Shown here: positions 45,487 through 54,095 of the stretch, one piece after another
Layout: every line of letters starts with the position of its first letter
Numbering within the stretch: the stretch's first letter is position 1
NCBI GenBank assembly: GCA_965262565.1
Contig: CBDHFQ010000043.1
Span: 1-59,060, forward strand
Reading direction: 5' to 3'
Origin: CBDHFQ01 sp965262565
GTDB lineage: Bacteria; Bacteroidota; Bacteroidia; J057
Length of the DNA stretch: 59,060 bases
The notes under the pieces: model-generated
The model's database searches: none
Told to the model about the DNA's origin: nothing
The model's input: only the letters and a program-made list of their open reading frames with translations
Translations under genes and position numbers: made by a program

Positions 45487-47637
45487 CTAAACGAGGCTCA
45501 TCGGTAAATCCGTCAAACGCTTACCTGTCAGCCTCCTTACAGCATTTCCGATAGCAGCTCCAATAGGTCCTAGTGGTGGTTCTCCTACAGGAAGCGGTTT
45601 ATCAGCTCCTTCGATTAGGATGACATCTATTTCTTTCGGTACGTGCCGCATCATGGCCATTTGATAAGGTCCATAGATAGTAGGATACAACTGTCCATCT
45701 TTGATCGTCATTTTTTCATACATTGCTGCACTCATACCCATAATGATAGAGCCTTCACACTGCGCTTTTACTTGGTCCGGATTCACGGCTATGCCGCAAT
45801 CGAATACACAAATAACTTTATGCACTTTAATTTCATTATTTTCTATGGAAACCTCCACCACCTGAGCACAAGGAGAGCCAGCATCAATAGAGGATGCAAT
45901 GCCCATCGCACGACCATTACTAACCTCATCTTGATAAAATTCTCCTGCCTTTTGAATTACAGTTTTTAATCGTTTACTATTTCCTTCATCGCTAATATGC
46001 GCCAATCTGAATTCCACTGGATTTTTCCCTGTTTTGATGGCCATTTCATCCACAAAACTTTCAATCGCAAAAGTATTTGCTAATAAGCCCAGACTTCTCC
46101 AGGAACTCGTTGCAAAAGGCAAGGTGGTATGCCATTGCACAGCTCTGTGATTAGGTACTTTATCATATTGAATATTGCCACCTCGCATTGCACCAAGATC
46201 AGTTCCTAAAACTTTGTTCATAAGCTCAGGGAATAGTGGCGCATTAATGACTACATCGCCGCTGGCATAGTGGTGTTCCAATCCTTCCAGTAACCCATCA
46301 GAATCTAATTTTCCTCGCATGATATGATGCGTTGGCGGACGGAAATTGTCGTGCTGGAATTCTTCTTTTCTGGTAAAAAAGTATTTAACAGGTTTACCGA
46401 CTGCTTGCGATAGTTGAGCTGCCTGGATGGCATGACGAGTATCTAAGCGTCGTCCAAATCCACCACCTAGATAAGTTGGGATGATATTTACGTTTTCTTT
46501 AGGTATATCCAATGCATCAGCAATCTGCCCTTGGGTTAGGCCTAGCACCTGAGTAGACATAATGATGGTGGCTTTCCCATCTTTAACGTCTGCTAATGCT
46601 CCATTTGGCTCGATTTGAGCGTGTGCGCCAAGTGGACTTGTAAATCCGATAGATACTACGCCTTCCTCATTAGCATCTAATGCTGTACCCGTTTTTTGAG
46701 TAATCATTTTTTTTCCTTTCCCTACTTGAAGCATATCTTTTATTTCTGCTTCCGTCCACACTTTAGATGTATCCCATTCAACATTTACTTTGTTTTTTGC
46801 CGCTAATGCTTGGGGAAAGGATTCTGCGATAATACCCACCCAATTATCCATTATTATCGTTTTAACTACGCCTGGCATCTTCTCTGCCTCACTTGTGTCT
46901 GCACTTTTCAGTTTTGCTCCTATGTGCTCATTGCGTAAAATGCATGCATGCAGCATGTCAGGCATTTCCGCATCCATACCAAAAATAGGATCGCCTATTA
47001 TTTTAGGAGTCAAATCAACCCTTTTAATTGGTTTCCCTACGAATTTGTACGACTTAATTGGGCGCAATTCAGGCGTTTTGGGCAATGTCCATTCCTTGAC
47101 ATCTGAAACTGCCTCTGCATAAGTCATTTCCTTTCCCCCTCCTGATACAATTCCATTGTTAGTCGAAAGACTTGATGCGTCTACTCCCATTTTGTAAGCA
47201 GCTTCTATTTTTACCTTTTCCCGCATAGTAGCCGCCAATTCTCGAAGAGGTAGCCACATAGTAGCAATGGATAGACTTCCGCCTGTACTCAAATAATCTA
47301 TAATACCAGTAGCTGTAGCAGCACCAATCACTTGAATTTGTTCTACAGCAACATCCAATTCATCCGCGGCAATTTGTGCTATACTGGTAAATACTCCTTG
47401 CCCCATTTCTACCTTTGAGGAATGAAGTATGATTTGATTGTCTTTTGTTATTTCAAACCAAAGGTTCGCTTCTGTTCCTGATCCACTATAAGGAGGTACA
47501 ACACTCTCCGCCATTTCATATATCCTTCTACGTGCTGGATTTTTAAATACCATCGTTCCTAATGCAAGCACTCCAAGTGTACCAATTCCACCTCGAACCA
47601 AAAATTTACGACGCGATACTTTTTTATTGTCACTCAT
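45487..47637 (-). CDS. Molybdopterin-binding subunit, xanthine dehydrogenase / isoquinoline 1-oxidoreductase beta type
   Basis: A 716-residue catalytic subunit. It starts with a Tat signal (KVSRRKFLVRGGIGTLGVLA). The segments 'KVEMGQGVFTSIAQIAADEL', 'TYLGGGFGRRLD' and 'IKVHKVICVFDCGIAVNPDQ', and the end 'EPPLGPIGAAIGNAVRRLTG', are typical of the IorB-type subunit, in which the cofactor is a molybdopterin. These enzymes hydroxylate N-heterocycles or oxidise aldehydes with water and pass electrons through [2Fe-2S] to a cytochrome. The upstream genes encode exactly those partners. The substrate is not evident; the family members differ widely. Confidence 0.93.
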   Translation of the reverse strand: MSDNKKVSRRKFLVRGGIGTLGVLALGTMVFKNPARRRIYEMAESVVPPYSGSGTEANLWFEITKDNQIILHSSKVEMGQGVFTSIAQIAADELDVAVEQIQVIGAATATGIIDYLSTGGSLSIATMWLPLRELAATMREKVKIEAAYKMGVDASSLSTNNGIVSGGGKEMTYAEAVSDVKEWTLPKTPELRPIKSYKFVGKPIKRVDLTPKIIGDPIFGMDAEMPDMLHACILRNEHIGAKLKSADTSEAEKMPGVVKTIIMDNWVGIIAESFPQALAAKNKVNVEWDTSKVWTEAEIKDMLQVGKGKKMITQKTGTALDANEEGVVSIGFTSPLGAHAQIEPNGALADVKDGKATIIMSTQVLGLTQGQIADALDIPKENVNIIPTYLGGGFGRRLDTRHAIQAAQLSQAVGKPVKYFFTRKEEFQHDNFRPPTHHIMRGKLDSDGLLEGLEHHYASGDVVINAPLFPELMNKVLGTDLGAMRGGNIQYDKVPNHRAVQWHTTLPFATSSWRSLGLLANTFAIESFVDEMAIKTGKNPVEFRLAHISDEGNSKRLKTVIQKAGEFYQDEVSNGRAMGIASSIDAGSPCAQVVEVSIENNEIKVHKVICVFDCGIAVNPDQVKAQCEGSIIMGMSAAMYEKMTIKDGQLYPTIYGPYQMAMMRHVPKEIDVILIEGADKPLPVGEPPLGPIGAAIGNAVRRLTGKRLTDLPMSLV

Positions 47638-47641
47638 GAAA

Positions 47642-48121
47642 TTACTGGATTATTTGGTTAGAAGATTGATTAATTTCCGCTGCTCGATGAATCGCTTTGC
47701 GCATTCGATAGTAAGTCGCACAACGACAAATATTCACAATATTGTTGTCTATGTCTTCGTCAGTTGGGTTAGGTATTTTTTCTATCAAAGCAGCTGTAGC
47801 CATCATAAATCCAGGCTGACAATATCCACATTGTGGCACAACTTCTTCCATCCATGCTTGCTGGACTGGATGCAAATCATCTCCCTTCGAGAGACCTTCT
47901 ATGGTAGTGATTTCTTTCCCTTCCGCATATTTCACCGCATATGAGCAGGAACGAACGGCATTTCCATTTACGTGAATGGTACAAGCTCCACAAGCAGCTT
48001 TACCACAACCAAACTTTGTACCTTTTAATGTTAGTACATCCCTCACCACCCATAGCAATGGCGTGTTACCATCCACATCTACGGTCTGAGATTGACCATT
48101 TATATTGAATGTTATTTTCAT
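47642..48121 (-). CDS. [2Fe-2S]-binding subunit, isoquinoline 1-oxidoreductase alpha type
   Basis: A 159-residue ferredoxin-type subunit. The first cluster has GCGKAACGACTIHVNG plus C59 in RSCSYAV; the second, all-helical cluster has CGYCQPG and CRC (ICRCATYYRMRKAI). Two [2Fe-2S] centres carry electrons from molybdenum to the cytochrome. It has no signal of its own and is probably exported together with the Tat subunit, as is usual for this family. It precedes that gene by four bases. Confidence 0.94.
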   Translation of the reverse strand: MKITFNINGQSQTVDVDGNTPLLWVVRDVLTLKGTKFGCGKAACGACTIHVNGNAVRSCSYAVKYAEGKEITTIEGLSKGDDLHPVQQAWMEEVVPQCGYCQPGFMMATAALIEKIPNPTDEDIDNNIVNICRCATYYRMRKAIHRAAEINQSSNQIIQ

Positions 48122-48274
48122 GGTTTATGTTATAAGATGTCAGATTATAGATCATCATTTGCTTCACTCTAATGGTCAAACCATTCTTTTTAGAATTGAC
48201 AGGAAAAGAATCTATTTATCGGAGGCAGTCTGTCCGCTGTCAGTCCAAAATGAAGGTTTGTAAGCGAAGTGGTT

Positions 48275-48874
48275 TTACTCATCTGGAATAATTGCACCTG
48301 CCTTTGCCCATGCCTTTACAGCTTCGATGTATTCATCTTTAGGGACAGGTGGTTTTTCTCTGGGATTTCCATTGGCGTCGATGCCTGGCTCCCATGCCCA
48401 AAGTACCAATTCATGTTCTGTTAAATGATGTACCGTTTCTTCTAGTGTTCTACCACCATTTTTTTGGGGATCGAGCATGGATTTTGCAATTTCAACCCTC
48501 GTTAATCCTTGCCATGCCATACTTCTCGGAGCAAGACTCCACTCTGGTGCACCAGGTACACCAGAAAAATGATTGTTTTCGTGTTGATGACAAGATTCGC
48601 AACGAAGTGCTGGCAAGCCGTGATTATCTTCCCCGCGTTGAACACTAAAGTTATGCACATGACTATCTTCTCCCTGTCTAGGATAATCATCTGAAGGATG
48701 ACAATTTACACAGCGTTTGTGGGTAAGCACCGCCATCATTTTATCGAAGGGAGTTTCTTCGACTTTGCTAGTTTCTACAGTTGAACTACTGTTTTCAATG
48801 TCCGTACTGGCAAAGACTAAAGCAATACCAAATACGATAGATGGAAGTAACAGATAAAATAATTTGAGTTTCAT
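48275..48874 (-). CDS. Dihaem cytochrome c-like subunit of the molybdenum enzyme operon
   Basis: A 199-residue secreted protein with a signal peptide (about 1-22) and two haem-c motifs, CVNCH and CESCH. It contains 'LPALRCESCHQHENNH' and a late 'EAVKAWAKAGAIIPDE', and is related to the proteins often annotated as isoquinoline 1-oxidoreductase accessory cytochromes. It lies between the TetR-type regulator (9 bases away) and the [2Fe-2S] subunit (153-base gap), and should accept electrons from the enzyme in the periplasm. The spacing of the two haems suggests a small electron wire. Confidence 0.85.
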   Translation of the reverse strand: MKLKLFYLLLPSIVFGIALVFASTDIENSSSTVETSKVEETPFDKMMAVLTHKRCVNCHPSDDYPRQGEDSHVHNFSVQRGEDNHGLPALRCESCHQHENNHFSGVPGAPEWSLAPRSMAWQGLTRVEIAKSMLDPQKNGGRTLEETVHHLTEHELVLWAWEPGIDANGNPREKPPVPKDEYIEAVKAWAKAGAIIPDE

Positions 48875-48883
48875 ATCTAAGAA

Positions 48884-49405
48884 TTACAAGTGGTATTTTT
48901 TTAACAAAAAATCCCTCAGCGGCAAATGCGCTTCTTTTCCATCCCTCAATATGCTGATCATAACGCTATCCAATGTTTTTTCTAACAGCTGTGCTTCTAG
49001 TATTGGCTGTTCGTATTCAAGTTGTTCAAAAGCCCAGGCAATTTTATCGATTACTGACTGCATTTTGTGTGGATTATAAAAGGACTCTTCCCATTTGAGT
49101 TTGTATTGCAGTCTCCAAAAATCATATTCATTTTCATCAATGATAAATACCCAGTTGATTGCTTTTCTTATAGTCTCATTAGGATCTGATTCCTCTAAAA
49201 CGCTCTTTTTAATCACTTCAGCTTTATCCTCACATTGTTGATATAGCGCCTCTAATAACCCTTTCTTATTCTTAAAATGCCTGAAAATTAACGCTTCCGA
49301 TACGTTGGCCTGCTCAGCTATCACTTTTGTAGATACAACATTATAGCCCTCATTAGCAATGAGTTCTAATGCAATTGTAAGTATTTTTTTTTGTTTTTCT
49401 GTCAA
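48884..49405 (-). CDS. TetR/AcrR-family regulator
   Basis: A 173-residue regulator if read from the TTG at 49405 (L/M-TEKQKKILTIALELIANEG). The frame stays open to an ATG at 49495, but that would add 30 hydrophobic residues that are unusual for the family and would make the operator coding. The HTH is 'VSTKVIAEQANVSEALIFRHFKNKKGLLEALY'. The ligand-binding half is shorter than average. It is the first gene of the operon and probably represses it, including itself, until a substrate of the molybdenum enzyme binds. Confidence 0.82.
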   Translation of the reverse strand: MTEKQKKILTIALELIANEGYNVVSTKVIAEQANVSEALIFRHFKNKKGLLEALYQQCEDKAEVIKKSVLEESDPNETIRKAINWVFIIDENEYDFWRLQYKLKWEESFYNPHKMQSVIDKIAWAFEQLEYEQPILEAQLLEKTLDSVMISILRDGKEAHLPLRDFLLKKYHL

Positions 49406-49415
49406 ATAATTTATT

Positions 49416-49435
49416 GTGAGTAAGTACTTACACAC
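49416..49435. promoter_or_regulatory. Palindromic TetR-type operator
   Basis: GTGAGTAAGTACTTACACAC holds a perfect 12-bp palindrome GTAAGTACTTAC and extends outward with one mismatch per arm. It lies 10-30 bases upstream of the TTG start (49405) of the TetR-type gene, as expected for autoregulation. Palindromes of this form are typical of TetR-family operators. Confidence 0.7.
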
Positions 49436-50076
49436 AAGATTAAATACAATTAAAGAGAATTGCAAATAAATGATGATTATTTCCCGCATGTCCATTTAGT
49501 GCTGTCCTCGATCGACAAGGATGGTAAGCTTATCGCATATACACTCACCATATCACTGTTTAAGCATATTCCACCCTTATTAAAAGCGTCTATAATTGGC
49601 ATCATCGAGAAATAAAAGATCTCTTAATCTTGTTGGGAAAAGATTATTCACATGGAGGTGGTGATTATCTCAATGCCTTTAAGGTTAATATTGGCCAAAG
49701 GGATATGGCAACAACTGACTTAACATGCATATGCGAAGGGTGAGGGACTTTTAAAGAAATTACTGCCAATTTACTCAGCTAGTAGTAGCCAGACTTCACG
49801 CTTATGTTTATCATTCACACTTATATTTACAAATACATCAATTTTACCTATAATGTTCTCTTACAAAGGCAGTAATCAACTCTGTTTTCTTTATCTTCAA
49901 GTGCAGGGATCAATGCGTTCGGAACATAAAGATTATGCAATAGACTATAGGATACTATTGATCCTGAAATGGTTGGTAGAGACACAAGCGCAAGAAGTTG
50001 TTGCTTTAATCAGGATTAAGACTGGGATGAATAGCTGACATAAATACACAATTTTAGTCGCTTGAAAAAGTATCAT
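49436..50076. other. Intergenic region with unassigned open frames
   Basis: About 640 bases without a recognised gene. A stop-bounded frame at about 49565-49743 includes DLLILLGKDYSHGGGDYLNA and ends CICEG; it has no clear start and I cannot place it. A 61-codon frame at 49853-50038 (plus strand) is also unassigned. These may be remnants. The promoter of the dioxygenase gene is presumably in the last 100 bases. Confidence 0.4.
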
Positions 50077-50820
50077 ATGAACCGCAAAAAATTTTTCAAA
50101 AAGAGTGTTCTGGGGTTGGGAGGGATCGTCGCATTGCCTCACCTGTTTAGCTCTTGTCATAGTGGAACTTCTTCCGATAGAAATCCACCATCAGGATATT
50201 CACGTGGTGGTCATGCTGCTGATTCAGAACCCTGGAATGGAAGCGGTTCATGTCCTACCTCCCCCTCGGAAACAGAAGGTCCCTTCCCGATTAAAACACC
50301 AGCACAGTTAGTGAGAGAAAATATTGTGGTTGACAGAAAGGGCATTCCCTTCCTTATTACCTTTTCGATTAAAAGTCAGGACAACGATTGTCAGCCATTA
50401 CCCAATGCTATTGTGGATGTCTGGCATTGTGATGCTGATGGAAATTATTCGGAATATGGAGATATCCGCATGCAAAGAACTGATTACAAAGACAGGCATT
50501 TCTTGAGGGGTAGACAAACAACAGACACCCATGGGCAGGTTTCTTTTATCAGTATTTTCCCTGGATGGTATACTGGAAGGGCTCCTCATGTCCATGTGGA
50601 AGTGTTTGATGAACGTGAACAATCACTATTAATCTCTCAGGTCGCTTTTGAGGAAGGCCCTGTCAATGAAATTTACGCTACAGAGCATTATCATGGGCCT
50701 GCAGATCAGGAAAACGAATCGGATATGCTATTTGCCAATAGCCTGGAAGGAAACATGGCAGATTCGCTGACAGGTAACATCAAAGATGGATACATAATGC
50801 TGAAAACACTTATTGTTTGA
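50077..50820 (+). CDS. Lipoprotein intradiol ring-cleavage dioxygenase-like protein
   Basis: A 247-residue protein. A TTG at 50062 also opens the frame; I choose the ATG at 50077. The N-terminus is a signal with a lipobox (LFSSC, C27) and an RKKF element that resembles Tat. The iron ligands of the intradiol family are at Y124 (DADGNYSEY), Y165 and H171/H173 (GWYTGRAPHVHVEV). Cytoplasmic relatives open catechol-type rings with iron(III) and oxygen; exported, lipid-anchored relatives are known from several bacteria but are poorly studied. It is followed, 77 bases later, by the EutB-EutC fusion, which carries a similar signal, so the two probably work in the same compartment. Confidence 0.85.
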   Translation: MNRKKFFKKSVLGLGGIVALPHLFSSCHSGTSSDRNPPSGYSRGGHAADSEPWNGSGSCPTSPSETEGPFPIKTPAQLVRENIVVDRKGIPFLITFSIKSQDNDCQPLPNAIVDVWHCDADGNYSEYGDIRMQRTDYKDRHFLRGRQTTDTHGQVSFISIFPGWYTGRAPHVHVEVFDEREQSLLISQVAFEEGPVNEIYATEHYHGPADQENESDMLFANSLEGNMADSLTGNIKDGYIMLKTLIV

Positions 50821-50897
50821 TCATAGATTCGGATGAGCCTAAATATCCGATGAATGGAATAAAACCTTTTGTCAATACAAGATCAATCCTTGAAAGT

Positions 50898-53210
50898 ATG
50901 AAAAAGATAACCAGAAAATCCTTCCTAACTCAGGTGAGTCTTTACAGCGGCTCGATTGTGATGTTCAATGGATGTCAATTAAGGAAAGAAGATCATTTAC
51001 AAAGAGAAAACATATTGACATTACCCCCTTTAAAAGGAGAAGATGTCTTTTCTTATATCCATAGAGTTTCAGGGGAAATGGATATAGATGTATATCGTAA
51101 AATATTAGGTGCCGCTAATGAGATGAAAGAAGGAGATCAAGCTCAAGGGCTAACAGCAGGTACTGAATCCGAAAGAAATCAGGCACGCGAGCTAATTCTG
51201 AATTCGCTGATAAAGGATATTAATGAACATACCATCTTTGAAGATGAACTTCAGGCATTCATCTTCCATAGCACTCAAGAAGTGAAACGTATCCAGAATT
51301 GGACCTTCAACGAGCTAAGACATTTTATTCTATCAGCATCTGAAAGTGAAATTAAATCCATTATGCCGGGCTTGACCAGTGATGTTATCGCTTGTCTGGT
51401 GAAAGTAATGACTAATGAAGAATTAATCTCAGTTGGCCAAAAGGTATTTAATCCACTGCCCAATAGTAAGATTGGGAGTAAGGGATATATGAGTGCGCGA
51501 ATACAACCTAATTCGCCGACAGACCATATCGATGATATCACATGGCAGGTGTTTGATGCATGGTCCTATGGAGTAGGGGATCTTTTGTTGGGGACGAATC
51601 CTGTTTCAAGCAAAGTAGCCTCTGTAGCCAAGATTGAAGAGGCGCTACTTGGTATTCTTAAGACATTTGATTTGCAGGATGTTATGCCAAACTGTGTGTT
51701 GGCTCATATAGATGTACAAGCCCAGGTGGAGCATTTGTATCCGGGTACAACTGGTATTTGGTTTCAGAGTTTGGCAGGAACAGTAAAAGCCAATCGCACC
51801 TTTGATGTTACGATCGATAAAATGTTGAATCATGTAAAAGGCAGAAAGGGGCGTTATGGGTTTTATGCGGAAACGGGACAAGGAGCTGATTACACTAATG
51901 GTCATGGAGAGGGGTTCGATATGGTTATTCACGAATCCAGGAAATATGGGTTTGTAAGGGCATTGAAACAGGTCATGTCAGAATCAAATACTGATGGAAA
52001 TATACCATGGGTATTTGTAAATGATGTGGCGGGATTTATTGGTCCTGAAGTCTTCACCAGTAAAGAACAATTGGTACGTTGCTGCTTAGAAGATACTGTT
52101 ATGGGCAAACTACATGGACTTACTATCGGATTGGATATTTGCTCTACCCTACATATGGACATAAGCCTGGATGATCTGGATTGGTGTATAGAACAAATAA
52201 TGCCGGTTAATCCAGCCTATCTTATGGCACTTCCTACGAAAAATGACCCTATGTTAAGCTATCTCACCACTTCATTCAGCGATCATGTCAAGGTTCGTGA
52301 GAAGTTTGGGTACAAAGTGAATGATGCTATGTGGGAATTTTTCAAAAGCATACAAGTACTTGACTCAAACGGCTTGCCTACAGAGCATTTTGGGGATCCT
52401 ATATGGGTTTATTATCAGTATTGCCTCTCAAAAGGAGATATGAGAAGCCAATTAGAGATTTATGAGGAAGGAACAAAGAAATTAGCTGAAATAAGACAAA
52501 GAGGGGTTCCCATTGCAGAAGGATATGGAGAACAAATATGGGATCTTGAGCCGGAACTTGACCGGGAGATACGCAGATTATATAAAGATGCTAAAGTAAG
52601 TCTATGGACAGAGATGGATACGGAATTTGTAGCTGCAGTTCCTTTAGCTATTCCCATCATTTCACAGTCGAAAAATAGAGAAGATTATATTTATCACCCT
52701 GAATCAGGTGAAAAGCTAAGTCAAGAGGCCATACTGATACTAAAAGAACAACGTGCGAAATGGAAGAATGATTTTCCTGACATTCAAATGATCATCTCTG
52801 ACGGGCTGAATGCACGGGCCATTATGGATAAAGGGCATTTAATTCCTTTTTTATACGAATTGACAGAATTATTGAGCCAAAAAAATTACCATGTTAGTCC
52901 AGAGAATATATTAATCAGACATGGAAGGGTGCGTACGGGATACGCTTGTGGAGAAGTGCTTTTCGAGCAAGTTGGCCCTCATTCACAAAAAAAGAGCATC
53001 ATCCATATAATTGGAGAACGGCCAGGATCTGGTCATCATAATTTCTCCGCCTATATTACAACAGCTACTATTGATAAATGGGGCGAAAGGGGCCAAATAG
53101 ATCACAATATTACCCGGGTTGTTTCAGGAATATCGGATACCGCATTGGCACCAGAAAAAGCTGTCATAGAAGTTATTAATATTCTGGATCGAATGTATGC
53201 CAATTTATAA
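50898..53210 (+). CDS. Exported EutB-EutC fusion (ethanolamine ammonia-lyase-like)
   Basis: A 770-residue protein. The frame is open from a TTG at 50817, but the ATG at 50898 begins a signal of the lipoprotein/Tat-like type (MKKITRKSFLTQVS...FNGC, C26). Residues about 40-505 match EutB: GLTAGTESERNQAR, YMSARIQPN (R201, Q203), LLLGTNPV (N234), YAETGQG (E325), AGFIGPE (F380) and GLDICST (D413). By alignment these equal R160, Q162, N193, E287, F329 and D362 of the Escherichia coli enzyme, so the substrate site looks intact. After a linker (about 506-588), residues about 589-770 match EutC (ISDGLNARAI, RHGRVRTGYACGEVLF, IGERPGSGHH). The family uses adenosylcobalamin to convert ethanolamine to acetaldehyde and ammonia in the cytoplasm. 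Fusion of both subunits plus an export signal is unusual, and no eutA, aldehyde dehydrogenase or microcompartment gene is nearby. Confidence 0.87.
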   Translation: MKKITRKSFLTQVSLYSGSIVMFNGCQLRKEDHLQRENILTLPPLKGEDVFSYIHRVSGEMDIDVYRKILGAANEMKEGDQAQGLTAGTESERNQARELILNSLIKDINEHTIFEDELQAFIFHSTQEVKRIQNWTFNELRHFILSASESEIKSIMPGLTSDVIACLVKVMTNEELISVGQKVFNPLPNSKIGSKGYMSARIQPNSPTDHIDDITWQVFDAWSYGVGDLLLGTNPVSSKVASVAKIEEALLGILKTFDLQDVMPNCVLAHIDVQAQVEHLYPGTTGIWFQSLAGTVKANRTFDVTIDKMLNHVKGRKGRYGFYAETGQGADYTNGHGEGFDMVIHESRKYGFVRALKQVMSESNTDGNIPWVFVNDVAGFIGPEVFTSKEQLVRCCLEDTVMGKLHGLTIGLDICSTLHMDISLDDLDWCIEQIMPVNPAYLMALPTKNDPMLSYLTTSFSDHVKVREKFGYKVNDAMWEFFKSIQVLDSNGLPTEHFGDPIWVYYQYCLSKGDMRSQLEIYEEGTKKLAEIRQRGVPIAEGYGEQIWDLEPELDREIRRLYKDAKVSLWTEMDTEFVAAVPLAIPIISQSKNREDYIYHPESGEKLSQEAILILKEQRAKWKNDFPDIQMIISDGLNARAIMDKGHLIPFLYELTELLSQKNYHVSPENILIRHGRVRTGYACGEVLFEQVGPHSQKKSIIHIIGERPGSGHHNFSAYITTATIDKWGERGQIDHNITRVVSGISDTALAPEKAVIEVINILDRMYANL

Positions 53211-53325
53211 GCATCTCACCATGAATTATCGCTCAATGTCAATAGGTGATTTACCCTAATGCATTGACATATGATTGTTTTACAATGCTACATTGGATTT
53301 ATTTTATCATACTAAATGTATTCCC

Positions 53326-53694
53326 ATGGATTATAAGTCAATAAATTTTGAGCAGAAATTCTCTTTATTTCAAGAACAGTGGAAACCCAAAGTTATTGCT
53401 GCACTAAATGATTATCAATTTAAAATAGCGAAGCTCGAAGGTGATTTTATTTGGCATGTTCATAAAGATACGGATGAAGCCTTTATCGTGCTAAAAGGTC
53501 AGCTTAGGATAGATTTTGAAGATGGAAATGTAGTGATCAATGAAGGGGAGATGTTTGTGGTTCCTAAAGGAATAGTGCATAAACCGATAGCAGAGCGTGA
53601 AGTATTTCTAATGCTTATCGAGCCGAGAGGGATAAAGAATACGGGTGATGAAGAAATAAGCGAAATTACTGCTGAAAATGACGTGTGGATATAG
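53326..53694 (+). CDS. Small cupin-domain protein
   Basis: A 122-residue single cupin. The frame opens at 53275, but the ATG at 53326 gives the standard start (MDYKSINFEQKFSLF). Metal-site motif 1 is HVHKDTDEAFIVLKG and motif 2 is 'PKGIVHKPIA'. Small cupins of this type bind a metal and often act as isomerases, dioxygenases or sensors. It lies 115 bases downstream of the EutB-EutC fusion on the same strand and may belong to the same unit. Function not determined. Confidence 0.85.
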   Translation: MDYKSINFEQKFSLFQEQWKPKVIAALNDYQFKIAKLEGDFIWHVHKDTDEAFIVLKGQLRIDFEDGNVVINEGEMFVVPKGIVHKPIAEREVFLMLIEPRGIKNTGDEEISEITAENDVWI

Positions 53695-54095
53695 ATAAAA
53701 TGGAAGATCCTGATGTATTTGATTGAGAGAGTAAGTTGAACTGCCTGGCGGGCTAATAAGCATACTGCCGAGTTAGATTTAAGTTAAATGTTTATTGAAT
53801 TTATTTACAATAATCATAACCTATTTATTTACAGCTATTTATTATCATTTTTTATAGTAAGTATTGATTTTTTAAGTGTAAGAGGTATGAAGTTTTAATC
53901 ATTGGAATATTGAATATTCATACTAAATTGCAAAAGGTTAAACGATTATTCATTTAAAGATGAATAATTAACTGAAATTTGATCAGTTACGTCAACTAAA
54001 ACCTCCCCTGGTCTTCTAAAATGGTTTAATGCTAATAATTAAAGTATTAGCTCAACTAAATATTTTTTGATCATTGCATTAAGTCTTAGAAAGAC
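53695..54095. other. AT-rich intergenic region upstream of the CUB protein
   Basis: 401 bases, strongly AT-rich, with no gene recognised. It probably contains the promoter of the following surface-protein gene. Confidence 0.45.

Noticed and set aside
49853..50038. 61-residue plus-strand frame
   Set aside because: No similarity recognised, no start context, composition unlike a real gene; listed only as part of an unassigned region.
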